The notes: generated from the sequence alone by a model not told the origin. A DNA stretch of 26,806 nucleotides from Planctomycetota bacterium (GCA_003671065.1 QWPU01000003.1:1-26806), one strand, 5' to 3'; shown: positions 7,977-15,254, counted from the stretch's first letter. Numbers and translations are program-made.

Positions 7977-8716
7977 GTGATCGACTTTTCGGTAAGCGTG
8001 CGTTTGTGACTGCAGCGGCCGCAGGAATTGGTCGTGCGTGTGCTGTGCACTTCGCGCGCGAAGGCGCAGAGGTCATCGCAACTGACATCGACGCGAGCGG
8101 TCTCGCGTCACTCGCGGCGGAACATCCGCACATCACCACGCGCTCACTCGACGCGCGCGATTTCGCCGCCATTCGCGCTGCGGCCGCCGAAGCAGGTGAC
8201 ATCGACATCCTTCTCAACGCCGCGGGTTTCGTGCATCAAGGCACGCTGCTTGAGTGCGACGAAAAGTCATGGGACTTCTCATTTGATCTCAATGTGAAGA
8301 GCGTGTATCGCATGCTCCACGCGTTTCTTCCACGCATGATTGAACGCAAGCGCGGCAGCGTGATTTCGATCGCAAGCGTTGCGTCGAGCATTCGCGGCGT
8401 CCCCAATCGCGCCGCCTACAGCGCCACCAAAGCCGCGCTCATCGGCCTCACCAAAGCAGTCGCCGCAGACACCGTCGCCCACGGCATCCGCGTGAACGCG
8501 ATCTGCCCAGGCACCGTCGATTCCCCTTCACTCACAGGCAGAATCAACCAAAACGCCGATCCCGCCGCCGCGCGTGCAGGCTTCATCGCGCGCCAGCCCA
8601 TGGGTCGATTGGGCAGCGTCGATGAGATCGCGCAACTCGCCGTCTACCTCGCCAGCGACGAAGCGAGTTACACGACAGGCGCCATCCATGTGATTGATGG
8701 CGGCTGGACGATGTGA
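7973..8716 (+). CDS. SDR family oxidoreductase, probable 2-keto-3-deoxy-L-fuconate dehydrogenase
   Basis: A 247-residue classical short-chain dehydrogenase. Start ATG 7973 overlaps the fucD stop (ATGA) and is preceded by GAAAGGAG at about 7957-7965, so I prefer it over the in-frame upstream start at 7937. Seen: nucleotide motif TAAAAGIG (13-20), Asp-rich IDAS after strand two (NAD preference), LNAAG (81-85), catalytic Ser135, Tyr149 and Lys153 (YSATK), then PGTV and the C-terminal YTTGAIHVIDGGWTM. The TAAA-x-GIG variant resembles the BDH2-like group that contains the bacterial 2-keto-3-deoxy-L-fuconate dehydrogenases, which fits its place after fucD. It is co-translated with fucD. Its last 93 bases are repeated at 15147-15239. 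Confidence 0.9.
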   Translation: MSDRLFGKRAFVTAAAAGIGRACAVHFAREGAEVIATDIDASGLASLAAEHPHITTRSLDARDFAAIRAAAAEAGDIDILLNAAGFVHQGTLLECDEKSWDFSFDLNVKSVYRMLHAFLPRMIERKRGSVISIASVASSIRGVPNRAAYSATKAALIGLTKAVAADTVAHGIRVNAICPGTVDSPSLTGRINQNADPAAARAGFIARQPMGRLGSVDEIAQLAVYLASDEASYTTGAIHVIDGGWTM

Positions 8717-8728
8717 GGTCAGAAGCGA
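8621..8728. repeat. 108-bp direct repeat, copy 1 (end of the SDR gene plus flank)
   Basis: From GATGAGATCGCGC to TCAGAAGCGA this stretch recurs at 15147-15254 in the same orientation, with 7 mismatches counted by eye and no gap. Copy 1 is the functional end of the SDR gene. The bases just after its stop (TCAGAAGCGA) equal the reverse complement of the last codons and stop of the lactonase gene at 15245. This implies the two genes were once convergent and almost touching. Confidence 0.9.
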
Positions 8729-8767
8729 ATTGCCATGCGTGCAGGCGGGTAAAGGATCGCGACCCTT

Positions 8768-8831
8768 GGAGTTTGACGAGTTTGGAGTTTGACGAGTTTG
8801 GAGTTGGACGAGTTTGGAGTTGGACGAGTTT
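8768..8831. repeat. 16-bp tandem repeat, four copies, after the SDR gene
   Basis: Four perfect-length units: two of GGAGTTTGACGAGTTT followed by two of GGAGTTGGACGAGTTT. It lies in the 155-bp gap between the SDR stop (8716) and the stop of the minus-strand gene at 8872. I see no hairpin or gene in this gap. It marks the left end of the 6.4-kb block. Confidence 0.92.
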
Positions 8832-8871
8832 CGAGTCACCGACTCCGCGCGATCACTGCACCACACCTCGG

Positions 8872-10677
8872 TTAGTTCCAGCCAATTCTCCAGTTTGCCC
8901 ATTTGGGGCCCGCGCTAAAGCTCGCGTACATCATGGGAAAGGGCTCGGGATAATCTTTCGGTGCCGCACTTTCGCAGCATGACATGTACAACGCCTCCAA
9001 CAGATCCCTGAACAAAAGTCCTCCCATGTTCTCAATCGCTGCTCGTTTGAGATATGCCTCCCGCATCGCATCGCCCTCATGGTCCACGCCCTCAGGGTCC
9101 AAGCCCTCATGGTCCAAAACATCTTTTTCCTCAAGAAATTCGTTGTATCTGCTGACGGCGTCCACGAGTCCGTTTTGATTGCGCTCGCTCAGAATATGTC
9201 GCCAATGGGCCTTCACAATCTCGGGCATTCGGGGCCCAGGTGGAAATGCTCCAAGGTAGTTTCCGGATAAGTCAAGGTGTGATTCCAGTATCCGCATTGT
9301 TTCCACGAGGACGGCGCCGCGGAATGACGGATCGATGCGCGACAACAAGGGTTCCTCAAGCAACCCTTGCTCCAACATTCGTCTCAACTCCGCTCGCCAT
9401 GCTGTCCGAGCCGCTTGCGCATCTCGGCCGAGCGCGTCATCAGCGTTCCAAGCGGCGGTCCAGATTTCAAGCGCCATCATCATCGCGAAATCCGTGATGA
9501 TCGTCGGTTCGCTTGTGAATTTTCCTTGGGCGCAGAACATGTCCATACGACTCTTCAAGATGTCGCGCATGGTGTCAGTCACTCGACATCCGTTGGGAAA
9601 TTGTCCGACTAGCACGCGTAGGCGCTTGCTCGCTTCGACAGTGAATGCCTTCTCACACTCTGGCAACCGCTTCACCTCTCGAAGCAACTCATCGAAAACT
9701 TGAAGTTGCATCTTCTGCAACCGCGCCTCGGCAGCACCGATCTCACCCGCGTCTACGAGCCAACACGGAGTCCAACAGAGAGATGTGAAGTCAGGACTCC
9801 CTCGAGAAATCCGCGCCCCGACCAATCCTTCAAGGCGCGAGAGACCCGCAGCATGCAGTGACGCCGTCATATCCCCCACCACAATGTCGGCTCGCTTGAT
9901 CTGCCCAGTCACCCTCAACACTGCTTGCCTGGCGTCCATCCATTCAATCCAAGCGATGTAAGGATTCCCATACGGTGGAGCGACCACCACTGGCTGCAAC
10001 AGCCAGGCGTTCGCCTTCCGCTCGAGCGATGCAGCGATCGCGAGTGCCTCAGCGTCAACCTCGGGGTTTGTTCTCATCGCACGCTGATGACTAAAAACCG
10101 CGAGAGCAATTTCGAGACCTTGCTTCGCGCGCCCGTGGAATTCTGCAACCTTTGCGAAAGACCACCATATTGCGAGCGGGGTGGCGAGCGCCTCAGGGTC
10201 CACGGGCGTCGACACCATTGGGCACTGGCTCGTGGTACCGCCGAACCTTGTCCCGCTAGTTGCTTCGACCTGAAAAGTCCAATCTTTGACCGCGGGACCT
10301 TCGAGTACCCAACGCCTCGGCGCGGGCAATTCCCCCGAGTCCGAAGGCGCGTCAGCGACCACCAAATCGGTCATTGTGAGAAAGCTCAGTTCGTCGTCGA
10401 TGCTGGGTGCTTCGCCGTTGTGCCAGACGAGCCACGCAGGTCCGCAGCGATACCGCACACCCCCAGCTTCGCGATGGGGAATCATAATGACATTGAGAGT
10501 CGCGCCAGAGTGACGAACACGCACGCGCTGCGCTGCTTCCCCTTCAATTCCAGCGATCACTTCCTCCATGGAGAAGCGGGGCTCGTGACTGGAGTCGGGC
10601 ACCTGCTGCGCGCCGATCGATTGGTACGCAGCGCCTAGCATCGCGACACCTGCCACAAGACGATAGAGCATTTTCAT
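8872..10677 (-). CDS. Secreted protein of unknown function (601 residues)
   Basis: I do not recognise this protein. Start ATG 10677 is chosen because it gives a clean signal peptide (KMLYRLVAGVAMLGAAYQS, likely cleavage after SIGA) and has AAAGGAA about 9 bases upstream; the frame remains open to 10860. After the signal, about 25-200 is mixed beta/alpha. From about 200 on it is rich in helices with Ala, Leu, Glu and Arg, and has scattered Trp and Cys (SLCWTPCWL, PECEK, NGC, MFC). No membrane anchor or catalytic motif was seen. A 15-bp tandem repeat makes an acidic DHEGLDPEGVDHEG stretch near the C-terminus. It is 91 bp downstream of another secreted orphan (10769-11812) on the same strand, probably one transcript. 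Codon use is less GCGC-rich than in the flanking metabolic genes. Confidence 0.72.
   Translation of the reverse strand: MKMLYRLVAGVAMLGAAYQSIGAQQVPDSSHEPRFSMEEVIAGIEGEAAQRVRVRHSGATLNVIMIPHREAGGVRYRCGPAWLVWHNGEAPSIDDELSFLTMTDLVVADAPSDSGELPAPRRWVLEGPAVKDWTFQVEATSGTRFGGTTSQCPMVSTPVDPEALATPLAIWWSFAKVAEFHGRAKQGLEIALAVFSHQRAMRTNPEVDAEALAIAASLERKANAWLLQPVVVAPPYGNPYIAWIEWMDARQAVLRVTGQIKRADIVVGDMTASLHAAGLSRLEGLVGARISRGSPDFTSLCWTPCWLVDAGEIGAAEARLQKMQLQVFDELLREVKRLPECEKAFTVEASKRLRVLVGQFPNGCRVTDTMRDILKSRMDMFCAQGKFTSEPTIITDFAMMMALEIWTAAWNADDALGRDAQAARTAWRAELRRMLEQGLLEEPLLSRIDPSFRGAVLVETMRILESHLDLSGNYLGAFPPGPRMPEIVKAHWRHILSERNQNGLVDAVSRYNEFLEEKDVLDHEGLDPEGVDHEGDAMREAYLKRAAIENMGGLLFRDLLEALYMSCCESAAPKDYPEPFPMMYASFSAGPKWANWRIGWN
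9073..9117. repeat. 15-bp tandem repeat, three copies, inside a secreted-protein gene
   Basis: Three adjacent 15-base units close to GCCCTCATGGTCCAA. They stay in frame and encode a 5-residue acidic repeat (DHEG/DPEG type) in the protein at 8872-10677. Confidence 0.88.
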
Positions 10678-10768
10678 GACGAACTTTCCTTTGAGGTCAT
10701 CGCCTCGTTTGATTCGCGAGCAAGAGCGCGGGGTGCTGTGGCCTTGCACCGATTCGTTGAACTCAGTT

Positions 10769-11812
10769 TTAGAGAGAGCCGCTCGTCTGCTCAAGCCCGG
10801 GAGAACCTCCAAGGGGAACGCAAGATGGACACTGCATGGCCTCAAATTTGAACTCTTCAAACTCAGCCTTCGCCCTCACCTTTGAGTGTTGCCCCATGTA
10901 GAGCGCGGCGTCGACAAGGACTTCAGCTTCCTGAGTGAAATACCACCACTGGAATGCGACACTTGGATCCGGCGCCACGCAGTCCCACGCGATGCACCTC
11001 AAGCTTTCGTTCAACTCGATCTCCGCCGAATTGCCGCCTACTTGAAATGCAACGCTAGCGCTTCCGCCATTGTCAGCGCCAATAGTGAGACCCATACCGA
11101 CGCCACTCGATTGCGGTGGCGAGGAGTGTGTAGCGTTGGGATTGACCTGTGCCAAGGTGCGCGAATTCGCCATCATAGCCGCAATGCGCGGACCAATTGC
11201 GTCGCCACTTGTTGTCATCTCTGCCTTCAGACCCCCCGATGCACTCCGCCAGGTCTCGCCACCGAACACAAAACCATACGACAACATAATGCTGCCAGAC
11301 ACCTTACCCGTCGAAGTCATGCGCAACCTAGTTGGCAAAGTTGTCATGGACCCTGCATCATCATCACGCAACCAATACAACTGCCCTATCCTCTCAGCAC
11401 GCCCCGACACTGCGTCTAAGGGGCCTGCGCTACCACAGGGAATGCAAAAAAACCCCAGCCAAAAGTTTACCAAATCAAACCTTCCCTCGAGAGTCTTCAT
11501 GGCGGGTGGGCGTAGTCCGAGTTCATAAAAATTCTGTTTGGCGGGTCCTGCAAGGCCGCGCGGAACTAGTGTGCGTGGAACGAATCGTGTTTCCAAAGTC
11601 ACGCCGTTGTCGTCAAACCAATAGAACCCACACGCACCTCCCGGCCCCCAATTTTCATTAACAGGATTCCATGGAGAAATTGACGGTCCCGACGGTCCTA
11701 GCGGCGGATCATCATCGAGCCTGGCAAATGCGCAATCGCCTGCAAGCGTGGCAACGATCACCATGAGCACTGCACTGTGGCCTCTTCGCCCAACGAATGC
11801 GTTTTGATTCAT
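10769..11812 (-). CDS. Secreted protein of unknown function (347 residues)
   Basis: Not recognised. Start ATG 11812 follows AAGGA about 8 bases upstream and gives a signal peptide with a basic start, a hydrophobic core (SAVLMVIVATLAG) and a likely cut after CAFA. The frame is open further to 11992, but that extension does not look like coding sequence. The mature part is rich in Gly, Ser, Pro and beta-type stretches, with Cys-bearing segments (GGACGFYWFDDNG, FFCIPCGSAG, CIAWDCVAPD, CPSCVPLGG). This fits an extracellular, possibly disulfide-stabilised protein. No enzyme motif, dockerin or sorting tail was seen. It lies upstream of the second orphan at 8872-10677. Its own upstream region holds an AT-rich element shared with the other transcription unit of the block (15059-15112), suggesting similar control. 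Confidence 0.7.
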   Translation of the reverse strand: MNQNAFVGRRGHSAVLMVIVATLAGDCAFARLDDDPPLGPSGPSISPWNPVNENWGPGGACGFYWFDDNGVTLETRFVPRTLVPRGLAGPAKQNFYELGLRPPAMKTLEGRFDLVNFWLGFFCIPCGSAGPLDAVSGRAERIGQLYWLRDDDAGSMTTLPTRLRMTSTGKVSGSIMLSYGFVFGGETWRSASGGLKAEMTTSGDAIGPRIAAMMANSRTLAQVNPNATHSSPPQSSGVGMGLTIGADNGGSASVAFQVGGNSAEIELNESLRCIAWDCVAPDPSVAFQWWYFTQEAEVLVDAALYMGQHSKVRAKAEFEEFKFEAMQCPSCVPLGGSPGLEQTSGSL

Positions 11813-11920
11813 TTCACAAGTCCTTGTAGGGAATTTTTGGTTTCTCGATTTCAGGTAACGGTGCATGCCTGCCCTTGCACTCAAGGGAGCAACGATAGCG
11901 GCAGATTGACTAGCAGCGTA

Positions 11921-11970
11921 GTTTTTTTTGAAAAGTCCAAAAATAGTGTCGTGAGAAAAATCCCCGCTGG
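11921..11970 (-). promoter_or_regulatory. Shared AT-rich upstream element, copy A
   Basis: Lies about 110 bp upstream of the start of the secreted-protein gene at 10769-11812, in the otherwise gene-free stretch 11813-12037. On the minus strand it reads GCGGGG-ATTTTTCTC, then a T-run, CTTTTCAAAAAAAAC. The same order of blocks occurs at 15059-15112. The T/A runs form an imperfect inverted repeat. It could be a promoter-proximal A-tract or a terminator remnant; no -35/-10 pair is convincing enough to mark. Confidence 0.4.
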
Positions 11971-12037
11971 CTTGAGCTCTGGCGCCTCGCATGAAACTCC
12001 CGCTCCAGCGAGTTTGGACTGCGCAACGCGTGAGTCC

Positions 12038-12424
12038 TCAGCAACAGCGAGACACACGCCGCGCATTGTCGCCAAGCACTGCAGCTTGCTCGTCGTGCGA
12101 CAGTTCATTCGCAAGCAGTCCGCTCAATTCAATCCACTCGCTCAATCGCGCGGATGAGAAATACACGGGCCAGTTCGATCCCCACAGCACGCGGGTTGGA
12201 CCGAAGCACGCAACGCACCATTCAAACCACGGGCGCGCTTCATCGATTGACAGCGCGTGCCGCTGTAAGTTCCTGCTCGAAGTTCGCAGTAGAAGGGTCG
12301 ATTCCCGCGATCACCGCACATGCTCGCCCCTCGCGGCGCCCCACGCAGCAAGCACGGATGAATCCCACAAGTGCAGGTGCGCGTCAGTCCAAGTTGATGA
12401 CTCAATCGCGGTTGCTGCACGCAT
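12038..12424 (-). pseudogene. Decayed copy of the L-fuconolactonase-like amidohydrolase gene
   Basis: A shortened second copy of the gene at 15245-16108, same orientation. It keeps the start (MRAATAIE, TWTDAHLHLWDSS) and an intact C-terminus in frame (WGSNWPV, SARLSEWIE, DEQAAVLGDNARRV, stop at 12038). It has lost 147 bp and 332 bp of the middle. One base is also missing in the run near 12330 (CCCCTCG against CCCCGTCG), which shifts the frame into a stop within a few codons. The two large losses end exactly on short direct repeats of the intact gene (11 bp CGCAGCAAGCA at 12344-12354; 5 bp GCGCG at 12253-12257). Divergence is uneven: 92 of 94 bases match at 12164-12257, while the 3'-terminal 120 bp has many, mostly silent, changes. 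Similarity continues to about 12452, past the start codon. Confidence 0.9.
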
Positions 12425-12480
12425 CATGCGCGCTGACTACTCGCTTACTGCGGCGTGCAATTGATCAAACGCGAATCACC

Positions 12481-14733
12481 TCAACTCCACGCAGCCATGA
12501 GCATCGAAAGATCCTGCGCGTCCACCACACCGTCACCAGAAATGTCTGCGGCAGCGGGGTTCTTACTTCCCCACGCTGCAAGCAACAAGCCTAAGTCTGC
12601 TGCATTGACCACACCGTCTCCGTTGATGTCACCTGGCGCAATCGCCTCGCATGCATCCAGCACTCCGTTGGCATTGATGTCCGCTCCACCCTGCGCAAGG
12701 TCGCAGTCATCAGGCACACCATTGTCGTTGCAATCGCCTAGCGCGCCCGCTGCCACAATTTCATCCCAATCGCAGATGCCGTCATTATCGCAGTCGCCAG
12801 CACGGACACGCACAGTGCACTGGGATCCGCTCTGCACGATGTCGTTGGCGGTGAAATCGGGATCGTTTCGCGTCCACGCGGTCGCGAGGGCACTGTTGTT
12901 GCCCCATGGTTCCAATGAGTGATCTTCAAAAATCGAACAACCAGTGAAAGTAAAACCCCCCGTGAAAGAGATGCCAAACTCAACAACGGGCTTCGGCGAT
13001 GGCAGCGTCACGACCGATACTGCTCCCCAAATCACGACATTTCCAGTTGGCGATTTGGCGAAGGCCATTGGCTCCGGATAGCTCTGCCCATCAATTGTGA
13101 AGAGCGTGAAGTCCGTCGCAGCAGTCGAAGGAGGAGGAAACACCCTGAGATCCCCTGCGCCAAAGCGACACCAAACCCCGTCTGTTCCTCGAGCCATGAC
13201 GAATGCGTCATGCGTATTGAGCGTACTGAAACGCCCCTGCCCAATGGCGTCCACACAATCAATCATCACGATTTCAGTAATTGGATTGACATCAACTGGA
13301 TTCCAACGCACAAGATTCCCGACCGAATCGATCGCGAACAACCTGCGCTGGCCGCTCTTGACCGATTCACCGACGAAACGCCTGAAAGCGCCACTCGGCA
13401 ATCGATAGGGAATGGCAGGAATACTGCCATTTGCAACGGGCCGGGTTGCGAATCCCTTCAATTCGCCAGAGCGTGTGCGCGCGATCAAGGCACCTCCCAC
13501 GCTTCCTTGGCAGAAGATAGGAGTGACCTCAATCACGTCGCGAAGAATGATTCCTTCCTCTCCAACGGGCATCTCCGGCCACGGACCACGGTCTAGAACT
13601 CGAACTGTGCCATCTTCGCAATGGATGAATGAACTCGTGCGAGACGGATCTCCCGCAAACATGATGCTCGCGACTGGAGGAACGGCGTTCACCGTGAGGC
13701 GCACGCCGGGGTCAGTCGCTACGAGGTGGTATGGCGTAGTCGAGCCGTCGCCCTCCGTGCCCAGCTGCTTCACCACCGAACCGTCAGGGAGCAACCCGAA
13801 GAACGCGCCCGCACCGATCGCTGCATCGACGAACGGCCCTTCAAATCGACGCTCAAATGTCTGCGTAGCTAACCAGAGATCTCCGTCTGAAGTAATGCCT
13901 CCAAACACGGTTGGACCGACCACGCATTTGGAGTAACTGCGCTGTGAAAACGAAGCGCTGCTCGGCGGTGCGTTGGTGCCCCAGGAAGCGAGAGTGCCAT
14001 CTGCTCTGCGAGCGATGCCCAGGAGATACCCAAAAGTGCCGCCGATCTTGTGCTCGACGAATGACCCCGCCGGAGGCTGCGGCGCGCCCCATGATGTGCC
14101 TCCGAATTTGCGCAAAGTACCATCGGTGAGGCGCGCAACGACAACTCCTTCACCCATCTCGACATCGATGTAGGGACCCGCATCCTGCGTTGGGATGGAA
14201 TCGAGAAACCAACCCCAGGTTCGGAGTCTGCCATCACTCCTGATGGCCGCAGCGCCCTGGCCGCTTGCACTCACATCGATGTAACTGCCTGCTGGCGCCA
14301 CGGTTCCGATCACGCCGAGCGGCCAGCCGACGAGCGAACCATCACTGCGGCGGGCAAATCCAGAAGTGTGTGAACCAACCACTTGCACGAATGGACCGAG
14401 CGGCGGATGGTTCGTGACGTTGAGCGCTGGACTAAAAACACGGCCGCCGATGAAGAACACGCTGCCATCGGCTCTGAGACCGAGACACGACGAAAATCCT
14501 TGGTCAAACAAACCATGCAGTGCGAGGACAGGAGACGAGAGGTCCCCAGGCATGATGATTCCTGGCGTGATCGCTGCCCCCCCCGATTGCATTGAGTGAC
14601 CGCTTGTACAGGCGACACCCACGGTGATGCCGACCATGACACAGCGTTGAGCGAAGAGTTGAACGAATGAAGCGGCGCTCGCCCGAGCGAGACAGCGTCG
14701 AAGAGCCAGCGATGGCTGAATTGAACAATTCAT
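12481..14733 (-). CDS. Secreted RCC1-like repeat protein with Ca2+-binding repeats and C-terminal dockerin-like domain
   Basis: A 750-residue exported protein. Start ATG 14733 has a strong GGAGGTG 5 bases upstream. The N-terminus has a long basic region and then a hydrophobic stretch (VMVGITVGVACTSG, a possible lipobox at Cys42). Residues about 70-340 carry about seven RCC1-type repeats of 40-50 residues with the motif (S/A)DG(S/T/R)L..WG, for example RRSDGSLVGW, RSDGRLRTWG and RRADGTLASWG, expected to form a beta-propeller. A second, less regular repeat set follows to about 640. Residues 646-695 are thrombospondin-3-like (DCDNDGICDWDE, DCNDNGVPDDCD, DINANGVLDACE). Residues 701-750 hold two EF-hand-like dockerin motifs. 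Known: such tails are common on Phycisphaerae surface proteins that lack a classical cellulosome. Inferred: a surface binding or structural protein; ligand unknown. Confidence 0.9.
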   Translation of the reverse strand: MNCSIQPSLALRRCLARASAASFVQLFAQRCVMVGITVGVACTSGHSMQSGGAAITPGIIMPGDLSSPVLALHGLFDQGFSSCLGLRADGSVFFIGGRVFSPALNVTNHPPLGPFVQVVGSHTSGFARRSDGSLVGWPLGVIGTVAPAGSYIDVSASGQGAAAIRSDGRLRTWGWFLDSIPTQDAGPYIDVEMGEGVVVARLTDGTLRKFGGTSWGAPQPPAGSFVEHKIGGTFGYLLGIARRADGTLASWGTNAPPSSASFSQRSYSKCVVGPTVFGGITSDGDLWLATQTFERRFEGPFVDAAIGAGAFFGLLPDGSVVKQLGTEGDGSTTPYHLVATDPGVRLTVNAVPPVASIMFAGDPSRTSSFIHCEDGTVRVLDRGPWPEMPVGEEGIILRDVIEVTPIFCQGSVGGALIARTRSGELKGFATRPVANGSIPAIPYRLPSGAFRRFVGESVKSGQRRLFAIDSVGNLVRWNPVDVNPITEIVMIDCVDAIGQGRFSTLNTHDAFVMARGTDGVWCRFGAGDLRVFPPPSTAATDFTLFTIDGQSYPEPMAFAKSPTGNVVIWGAVSVVTLPSPKPVVEFGISFTGGFTFTGCSIFEDHSLEPWGNNSALATAWTRNDPDFTANDIVQSGSQCTVRVRAGDCDNDGICDWDEIVAAGALGDCNDNGVPDDCDLAQGGADINANGVLDACEAIAPGDINGDGVVNAADLGLLLAAWGSKNPAAADISGDGVVDAQDLSMLMAAWS

Positions 14734-14963
14734 GATTCACCTCCAATGAACATCAGATCCCCGAAAGTCGTCGCCATGAGCGGCGCGGTGCCAATTCCAA
14801 GCGATGCTGATCCAAGCCCAAGCGATGCTGATCCAAGCGTCCATTGCTGCCTGCGCAGCAGACTTCGCGCCTGGAATGGGCTGTTTTTCGTGCCTCCCAC
14901 CATCTGTTGTTCCGCGAAGCGCCGACCAATTCCGATGCGCTCGCTTCCGTTCCAATGCCTCAT
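14730..14963 (-). CDS. Small Gly-rich ORF translationally coupled to the RCC1/dockerin gene
   Basis: A 77-residue ORF that I do not recognise. It is worth annotating because its ATG (14963) has a good Shine-Dalgarno (TGAGGAGAG, 14970-14978) and its TGA overlaps the ATG of the 750-residue protein by four bases (ATGA), a classic coupling arrangement. The product is basic in its first half (GSERIGIGRRFAEQQ), then carries a 7-residue repeat LGSASLG twice, and ends in a mildly hydrophobic tail. It has no signal peptide. It may be a coupled leader peptide or a young gene; equally, the ORF may be fortuitous in this GC-rich DNA. Confidence 0.4.
   Translation of the reverse strand: MRHWNGSERIGIGRRFAEQQMVGGTKNSPFQARSLLRRQQWTLGSASLGLGSASLGIGTAPLMATTFGDLMFIGGES
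14738..14744 (-). promoter_or_regulatory. Ribosome binding site of the RCC1/dockerin gene
   Basis: GGAGGTG on the minus strand, 4-5 bases before ATG 14733. It is the strongest Shine-Dalgarno noticed in the window and fixes the start of the 750-residue protein despite its unusually long signal region. It lies inside the coding part of the overlapping 77-residue ORF. Confidence 0.75.
14797..14838. repeat. 21-bp tandem duplication in the small coupled ORF
   Basis: Two identical adjacent 21-base units (14797-14817 and 14818-14838) that keep frame and give LGSASLG twice in the 77-residue ORF. Confidence 0.9.
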
Positions 14964-15058
14964 TTTGAACTCTCCTCAGTTGGGACCAACTGTCACTCTC
15001 AAGCCGAACATGTGGACAGATATACGCGATCGGCAGCAAGATCCTGCCGAGCGCTCGT

Positions 15059-15112
15059 GTTTTTTTTTGAAAACTTCAAAAAAACCCGTGGGGGGAGAAT
15101 TTCCCACCGCGG
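15059..15112 (-). promoter_or_regulatory. Shared AT-rich upstream element, copy B
   Basis: About 95 bp upstream of the small ORF start at 14963. It contains a perfect inverted repeat, TTTTTTTGAA (15062-15071) and TTCAAAAAAA (15075-15084), with a 3-base loop, followed on the plus strand by a G-run and CCACCGCGG. The order and sequence resemble 11921-11970. Apart from this element and the end-repeat from 15147, I see nothing in 14964-15146. Confidence 0.45.
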
Positions 15113-15146
15113 CGCGCGCCCGCCCATGCGTCGATGAGAGTCACCT

Positions 15147-15254
15147 GATGAGATCGCGCAACTCGCCGTCTACCTCGCTAGCGACGAAGCGAGTTACACG
15201 ACAGGCACCATCCATGTGATTGATGGCCGACGGACGCTGTGAGTTCAGAAGCGA
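15147..15254. repeat. 108-bp direct repeat, copy 2 (truncated end of the SDR gene)
   Basis: Repeats 8621-8728 with 7 mismatches. It holds the last 30 codons and stop of the SDR gene (stop at 15240-15242) without the rest of that gene, and runs into the end of the lactonase gene, whose stop starts at 15245. Changes include the conserved IDGGWTM ending, which here would read IDGRRTL, so this copy is not under SDR constraint. Just left of it, 15128-15139 (GCGTCGATGAGA) matches 8616-8627. A 7-base insert GTCACCT then separates it from a second GATGAGA, a scar-like overlap at the junction. Confidence 0.9.

Noticed and set aside
8768..8831. Possible CRISPR array
   Set aside because: The 16-bp units are directly adjacent with no spacers and no cas genes nearby; it is a simple tandem repeat.
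12142..12594. Open frames on both strands across the lactonase pseudogene
   Set aside because: Similarity to the intact lactonase lies in a different frame from these ORFs, so they are chance frames in decayed sequence.
15059..15085. Rho-independent terminator
   Set aside because: The inverted repeat is made almost only of A/T pairs with no GC stem, so it would not form a stable terminator hairpin; listed instead as part of a shared upstream element.
8729..15146. Transposon or insertion sequence
   Set aside because: No transposase, integrase or terminal inverted repeat was found, and the flanking repeat is 108 bp, too long for a target-site duplication.
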